From NCBI GenBank assembly GCA_023404675.1, contig JAEYAW010000007.1, forward strand, positions 1-27,237: a stretch of 27,237 nt of DNA, written 5' to 3'. The notes below the pieces were generated by a model. That model did no database searches and was not told the DNA's origin. It was given only the letters and a program-made list of their open reading frames with translations. Below, in pieces: positions 23,928 through 27,237 of the stretch. Every line of letters begins with the position of its first letter. Position 1 is the stretch's first letter. A program made the translations under genes and the position numbers. The DNA is from Pseudomonadota bacterium. GTDB taxonomy: Bacteria; Pseudomonadota; Alphaproteobacteria; Rhizobiales; Xanthobacteraceae.

Positions 23928-23973
23928 CCGGAAATAGGGTCGCCAGAGGCAAATCACCGATCTCATAAGCCAT
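23928..23973 (-). pseudogene. RHE_PE00001-family gene, 5' end cut off by IS66
   Basis: ATG 23973 opens MAYEIGDLPLATLFP, the usual start of RHE_PE00001-family proteins, and then meets the right end of the IS66 element. Joined through the duplicated CCGGAAATA it continues in frame with PAVAHAEDQLARLDE at 21629. The fragment cannot make a product of its own. Its promoter would lie in the 23974-24342 spacer shared with fic. Confidence 0.8.
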
Positions 23974-24245
23974 TGTTCTATCTTAATAAAATTGTTGATA
24001 TTGAAGCTATCATAGCATTGACTTCAGTCATAGGTGATAGAATTTTCGCCCATATCATATATAGAGCGGGTTGGCGCTCCGGACTGTACAGCGGGACCGG
24101 CAGCGTGTCTTGCAGCGCCCAAAAACGTTGTTTTTCAGCGCATTTTCACGCCTGAGCGAGCGCGAACCCGCCTCAAGAGACGTTTACAAACGATCATTTC
24201 TTCGTGTCTCATGAATTTGTACAGACGGCTTGCGATGCTCACGAT

Positions 24246-24345
24246 ATGTCGATAGATTGCGATTCTATCGACATGATTTAACGACGTGTCGATGTCGACG
24301 ACATATCCGCCCGACATGTCGATCGCACGAGGATTGATCGACATG
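24246..24345. promoter_or_regulatory. Three palindromic operators at 35-bp steps before fic
   Basis: Site 1 (24246-24274) is a perfect ATGTCGATAGA-N7-TCTATCGACAT. Site 2 (24287-24303) is TGTCG-N7-CGACA. Site 3 (24315-24345) is CATGTCGATC-N11-GATCGACATG. Their centres are 24260, 24295 and 24330, exactly 35 bases apart. Site 3 covers the ribosome site and start codon of fic, so binding would block expression. The rest of the 369-base spacer (23974-24245) is AT-richer, with no gene I can support; it should hold the divergent promoters. Confidence 0.75.
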
Positions 24346-25446
24346 CCGTTTCGCCCGGATCGCCCCTACAACGACCTCCCTCCCCTTCCGCCGCGCGAGG
24401 ATGTGGAGACGAAGGCGGTGCTGAAGGCCTGTATCGCGGCGCGAGCAGCATTGGCAGAACTCCGCGTGTCCGGACAGCTCATCCCCAACCAGGCCGTGCT
24501 GATCAATTCGATCCCACTGCTTGAGGCGCAGGCGAGCTCGGAAATCGAAAACATCGTCACCACGACCGACAGGCTGTTCCGTTTCGCCAACGAGGCCGGC
24601 AACCAGGCCGATCCGGCAACGAAAGAGGCGCTGCGTTATCGAACCGCCCTCAGCGAAGGTTTTCAGACGCTCAAACGGCGCCCGGTGTCGACGTCCACGG
24701 CAATCGCCGTCTGCCGGACCATCAAGGGCGTCGATCTTGATATCCGCGCGACACCGGGCACGGCTTTGATGAATGAGGCGACCGGCGCGGTCATTTACAC
24801 CCCACCGGAGGGACAGGCACTGCTGCGCGACAAGCTGGCGAACTGGGAACGCTATATCCATGAGGCCGAGGACGTCGACCCGCTTATCCGGCTCGCCGTG
24901 ATGCACTACCAGTTCGAGGCGATCCACCCTTTTACCGACGGCAACGGTCGAACCGGACGGGCGCTTAACCTGCTCTACCTGGTCGACAAGGGCTTGCTGG
25001 ACATTCCGGTGCTCTATCTCAGCCGCTATATCATCGGCAACAAACGCGCCTATTACGACCGGCTTCTGGCCGTCACGACCGAGTCCGCATGGGAGGACTG
25101 GATCCTCTACATGCTCGGGGCGATCCGAGAGACGGCCAATTGGTCGACGGCGCGCATTCGCGCCATCCGTGACCTGCTCAATCAAACCGCGGAGCGCATC
25201 AGGAGCAACCTTCCGAAAATCTATTCGCGCGAGCTGGCCGAAGTGATCTTCGTGCACCCCTATTGCCGCATTGGTGATCTCGTTGCGGCAGGCATCGCTA
25301 AAAGACAGGCGGCATCGGTTTATCTGAAGACCCTCGCCGAGCAGGGTCTGCTGCAGGAGATGAAGGCCGGCCGGGAAAACCTCTACATCAATCCAGCCCT
25401 ACTCGCTCTTCTCAGTGAGCGACCGCCAGCGAAGCCTGAGCGATGA
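24343..25446 (+). CDS. Fic-family AMP-transferase with N-terminal inhibitory helix (class II)
   Basis: 367 residues. ATG 24343 is preferred because GAGG lies ten bases upstream and the family start RPDRPYNDLPPLPP follows; in-frame starts at 24286 and 24316 lie inside the operators. The inhibitory motif S/TxxxE(G/N) is seen as S65-SEI-E69-N70. The active-site loop HPFTDGNGRTGR begins at His195. A C-terminal winged-helix region (IGDLVAAGIAKRQAASVYLK) follows. Fic enzymes move AMP from ATP onto Ser/Thr/Tyr of target proteins; the internal Glu keeps the enzyme off. It overlaps the recombinase by four bases. The target is unknown, and the gene is intact. Confidence 0.9.
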   Translation: MPFRPDRPYNDLPPLPPREDVETKAVLKACIAARAALAELRVSGQLIPNQAVLINSIPLLEAQASSEIENIVTTTDRLFRFANEAGNQADPATKEALRYRTALSEGFQTLKRRPVSTSTAIAVCRTIKGVDLDIRATPGTALMNEATGAVIYTPPEGQALLRDKLANWERYIHEAEDVDPLIRLAVMHYQFEAIHPFTDGNGRTGRALNLLYLVDKGLLDIPVLYLSRYIIGNKRAYYDRLLAVTTESAWEDWILYMLGAIRETANWSTARIRAIRDLLNQTAERIRSNLPKIYSRELAEVIFVHPYCRIGDLVAAGIAKRQAASVYLKTLAEQGLLQEMKAGRENLYINPALLALLSERPPAKPER

Positions 25447-26354
25447 AGCATCCAAACGCCAAGCAACGGCTCATCGGCTATGCCCGCGTCTCGACGGACG
25501 AACAGGCAACGGAAGCGCAGGAAATGGAGCTCCGGACGGCCGGCTGCGAGACTATCGTCGTGGAACATGGATCGGGCGCATCGAGAGCTCGGCCGGCGCT
25601 CGCAAAGCTGGTCAAGGAGATCAGCGACGGCGATGTCCTTGTTGTCGTTCGCCTCGATCGCCTCGCACGCTCGGTGAGCCATCTCCTAGCCGTGATCGAG
25701 GATCTGACCGACAAGGGAGCGCATTTCCGTTCACTGCGGGACCCGATCGACACATCGACGCCGCAGGGCATGTTTTCCCTGCAGGTCCTCGGCGCCGTCG
25801 CACAGCTGGAACGCGCGCTGATTTCGGAGCGGACCAAAGCCGGAATCGCGGCCGCCCGGAAGAAGGGGAGGCTGCCCGGCAATCCGGGCATCCGGGAGCG
25901 ACGTCCTGCTGCCCTGGCGAAGACCGCCGCGGCGCGGCGAGCCTCATATGGCGCCCGCATCCAGGCTTCCATGAACGACTGGTTGCCTACGGTACGACGG
26001 ATGAGGCCGGACCATCCCTGGGACGATGTGGTGCGCGTCTTGAACCAGAAAGGCGCGAGGTGGACGCCCGAACGACTACGACGGGCAGTGAAATGGCTCG
26101 TTGCCGAACGCCTGGCTGATTCCGCATTGCTAACGCGGGCGTCTCCCCAGCTTCCTGAGGATCGCCTGATGATCCTCGTGGCAGGGATTTCACAATCCAA
26201 CCCAGACCTATCGCTACGCGATATCGCTAGCCAGCTCGAACGCCTGCATGAGCGAACTCCACGAGGGAGCGCGAAATGGTCGGCCTCATCGGTCAAGAAC
26301 CTGCTCGATCGGGCCCGCCGGCTTGGTCTCGCTGGCGAACCGCCTATGCCGTGA
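25443..26354 (+). CDS. Serine recombinase (resolvase/invertase family)
   Basis: 303 residues. The N-terminal catalytic domain has RLIGYARVSTDEQ with nucleophile Ser17, then VVRLDRLARSVSHLL and GMFSLQVLGAVAQLERALISER, as in Hin/Tn3 resolvases. It is longer than a simple resolvase (~185 residues): after the ARKKGRLPGN hinge come ~160 extra residues with two helix-turn-helix-like stretches (WTPERLRRAVKWL; LSLRDIASQLERL). Its ATG overlaps the fic stop (ATGA), so the two are co-translated. It could resolve plasmid dimers or invert DNA. No paired recombination sites were recognised nearby. Confidence 0.85.
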   Translation: MKHPNAKQRLIGYARVSTDEQATEAQEMELRTAGCETIVVEHGSGASRARPALAKLVKEISDGDVLVVVRLDRLARSVSHLLAVIEDLTDKGAHFRSLRDPIDTSTPQGMFSLQVLGAVAQLERALISERTKAGIAAARKKGRLPGNPGIRERRPAALAKTAAARRASYGARIQASMNDWLPTVRRMRPDHPWDDVVRVLNQKGARWTPERLRRAVKWLVAERLADSALLTRASPQLPEDRLMILVAGISQSNPDLSLRDIASQLERLHERTPRGSAKWSASSVKNLLDRARRLGLAGEPPMP

Positions 26355-26393
26355 CCGGTTCCCCAGGGCGTCATCCCCTTTGCTGAACAGGCC

Positions 26394-26578
26394 TTAGCTT
26401 ACGATCCGCGGCTGACGATCAACATCTCCGTTCCGCTTGTACGCCGCCCAGGCATCGGCTGGAACAGCGCTGCCGGTACGCGCCAGCCAATCCGCACGAT
26501 CGGCCTCGGTAGAGAGTTCCACCACGCCATCCCGGCGGTTTCATCGGGCGTCGGTTCCCAGTGGTGTTCGTTTTTCAT
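26394..26578 (-). pseudogene. Small conserved hypothetical gene, frameshifted
   Basis: ATG 26578 opens KNEHHWEPTPDETAGMAWWN. After AWWNSL the natural continuation TEADRADWLARTGSAVPADA is found one base out of frame and ends at TAA 26394. One missing base near 26505-26510 explains the break. The rebuilt protein is about 62 residues and resembles a small family (GMxWxN...DWL..GSAVPADAW) that I have seen on alphaproteobacterial plasmids. Its function is unknown. It lies between the recombinase and repC, on the opposite strand to the recombinase. Confidence 0.55.
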
Positions 26579-26608
26579 GTCGTCGATGCTCGCATACGGC
26601 GCAGCTCA

Positions 26609-27043
26609 TCATGAGCCGCGCCCCGGCTTGTCGAGGCTGCGGCGCAACGCATCGCTAATTTCAAGTCGAGATTCGGTGCGAACAACCCTCCCCACCATAT
26701 CCAGATCGACGGCAGCGGCTTCAACGCCGTTCCCGGCGGCCTTCGACGCCTCAAGCTTTGCCCGCAGCAGGGCCATGATCATCGGCCAGACCGAGAACTT
26801 TCCGTCCTTGGCCCGATCCGTCAGGCTGCGCAAATAGCCGCCGGCGCTGTTGATCTTGTCTTGCCGCTGGTAGATCGCAGCAATGGTGATCGCCGCTTGC
26901 TGCTCACCCAGCGCCGTTCGCGCCTCCTCCCAGGCGCTCGGGCTGATGCCCATGGCCGGCCTGGCAACCTCGGCGGCCGCCAGGAATTCCCGCCAGTTGC
27001 GAATTCCGCCGCCGCCCTTCGCCAGCCAGAGCATGTTCGGGCA
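26609..27043 (-). pseudogene. repC: Replication protein RepC, C-terminal fragment
   Basis: About 144 residues match the C-terminal half of RepC from repABC plasmids: IRNWREFLAAAEVARPAMGI, SPSAWEEARTALGEQQAAIT, then QRQDKINSAGGYLRSLTDRA and VWPMIMALLRAK. RepC (~400 residues) starts replication from an origin inside its own gene. The N-terminal DNA-binding part is cut off near 27043 by an IS6-family element. This copy should be non-functional, so replication must depend on another replicon or on integration. RepA and RepB, normally upstream, would lie to the right beyond the window. Confidence 0.8.
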
Positions 27044-27237
27044 GGGTGTTGTCACGTTAACTGGGCTACAGTTGCCTGCCTGACGGTTTGGGCGTAAATT
27101 TTGGCGATGCAGACATCAGATATCATCTTCAAGCGTCACCGTTTTCCGCCACAGATTATTGCTCATGCGGTGTGGCTTTATCTGCGGTTCAACCTTAGTC
27201 TGCGTGAAGTTGAGGAAATGCTGCTTGAGCGTGGAAT
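27044..27237 (+). mobile_element. IS6-family element, left end (runs off the window)
   Basis: RepC similarity stops at about 27043. The following sequence, starting GGGTGTTGTCACGTTAAC, leads 63 bases later into an IS6-type transposase start. The exact terminal repeat and target duplication cannot be confirmed, since the other end is outside the window. Confidence 0.6.
27107..27237 (+). CDS. IS6-family transposase, N-terminal part
   Basis: The first 43 codons (SDIIFKRHRFPPQIIAHAVW, then LYLRFNLSLREVEEMLLERG) match the conserved start of IS6/IS26-family DDE transposases: an HRFP...I stretch and the SLRDVEE-like helix-turn-helix. The frame is open at the window end, so the catalytic core is not seen. 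These enzymes move their element by replicative, cointegrate-forming transposition, which often leaves the deletions and fusions seen across this window. Confidence 0.85.
   Translation, partial: MQTSDIIFKRHRFPPQIIAHAVWLYLRFNLSLREVEEMLLERG

Noticed and set aside
21636..23960. Shared GGCAAATC near both IS66 edges as a longer target duplication
   Set aside because: On the left it is part of the terminal repeat and on the right it is host gene sequence; only CCGGAAATA directly abuts both ends.
24034..24255. Small open frames in the fic upstream spacer
   Set aside because: No ribosome sites, no family features, and the end overlaps the palindromic operators; treated as regulatory DNA.
1..27237. 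CRISPR array, tRNA or rRNA genes
   Set aside because: No regularly spaced repeats with unique spacers of CRISPR type and no tRNA or rRNA-like conserved stretches were seen; the 16-bp iterons have no spacers of that kind.

Overview
The window looks like a piece of a repABC-type alphaproteobacterial plasmid (Rhizobiales, Sphingomonadales or Rhodobacterales). The evidence is a Ti/RSF1010-type (MOBQ) TraA relaxase, a RepC C-terminus, a RHE_PE00001-family protein and high G+C. No tRNA, rRNA or CRISPR array was seen. The plasmid appears mosaic and decaying: at least ten genes are truncated, frameshifted, stop-interrupted or split by insertion sequences.

Layout. (1) 1-1190: the end of a Kef-type cation/proton antiporter cut off by an IS-like end, then a Tn3-family transposase 3' remnant with its 38-bp terminal repeat. 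(2) 1201-8850: DNA-processing module for conjugation. traA and a small membrane gene run leftward. An oriT with an RSF1010-like nic core lies at 5638-5666. A NYN-LOTUS protein, a TraD/MobC-like protein and the coupling protein TraG run rightward; traG carries an in-frame TAA. (3) 9034-11356: maintenance module with a HigB/HigA-like toxin-antitoxin pair between two 37-bp repeats, a ParA/ribbon-helix-helix partition pair threaded with 16-bp-phased CATG repeats, and the stump of a SprT-like gene. (4) 11355-18230: accessory, defence-like island. It holds a PHP/SMC-like ATPase (TrlF-like) followed by a truncated 2-oxoglutarate-oxygenase-like gene, an Mrr-like PD-(D/E)XK nuclease, an all-helical unknown and a Cys-His-Asp (transglutaminase/papain-like) protein. 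(5) 18335-26354: a leftward cluster (RHE_PE00001 protein, winged-helix protein, nucleotidyltransferase, PP2C-like phosphatase) divergent from a rightward Fic-serine recombinase pair. A complete 2,298-bp IS66-family element sits inside the RHE_PE00001 gene. (6) 26394-27237: a frameshifted small gene, a repC 3' fragment and the start of an IS6-family element that cut repC.

How it fits together. TraA plus oriT should allow mobilisation, but the broken TraG suggests the coupling protein must come from elsewhere. Maintenance would rest on ParA/RHH and the toxin-antitoxin pair, because RepC is truncated here. Regulation is unusually readable: three palindromes at exact 35-bp steps precede fic, two matching 19-bp palindromes precede the winged-helix/nucleotidyltransferase genes, and the par genes carry 16-bp iterons at every gene boundary.
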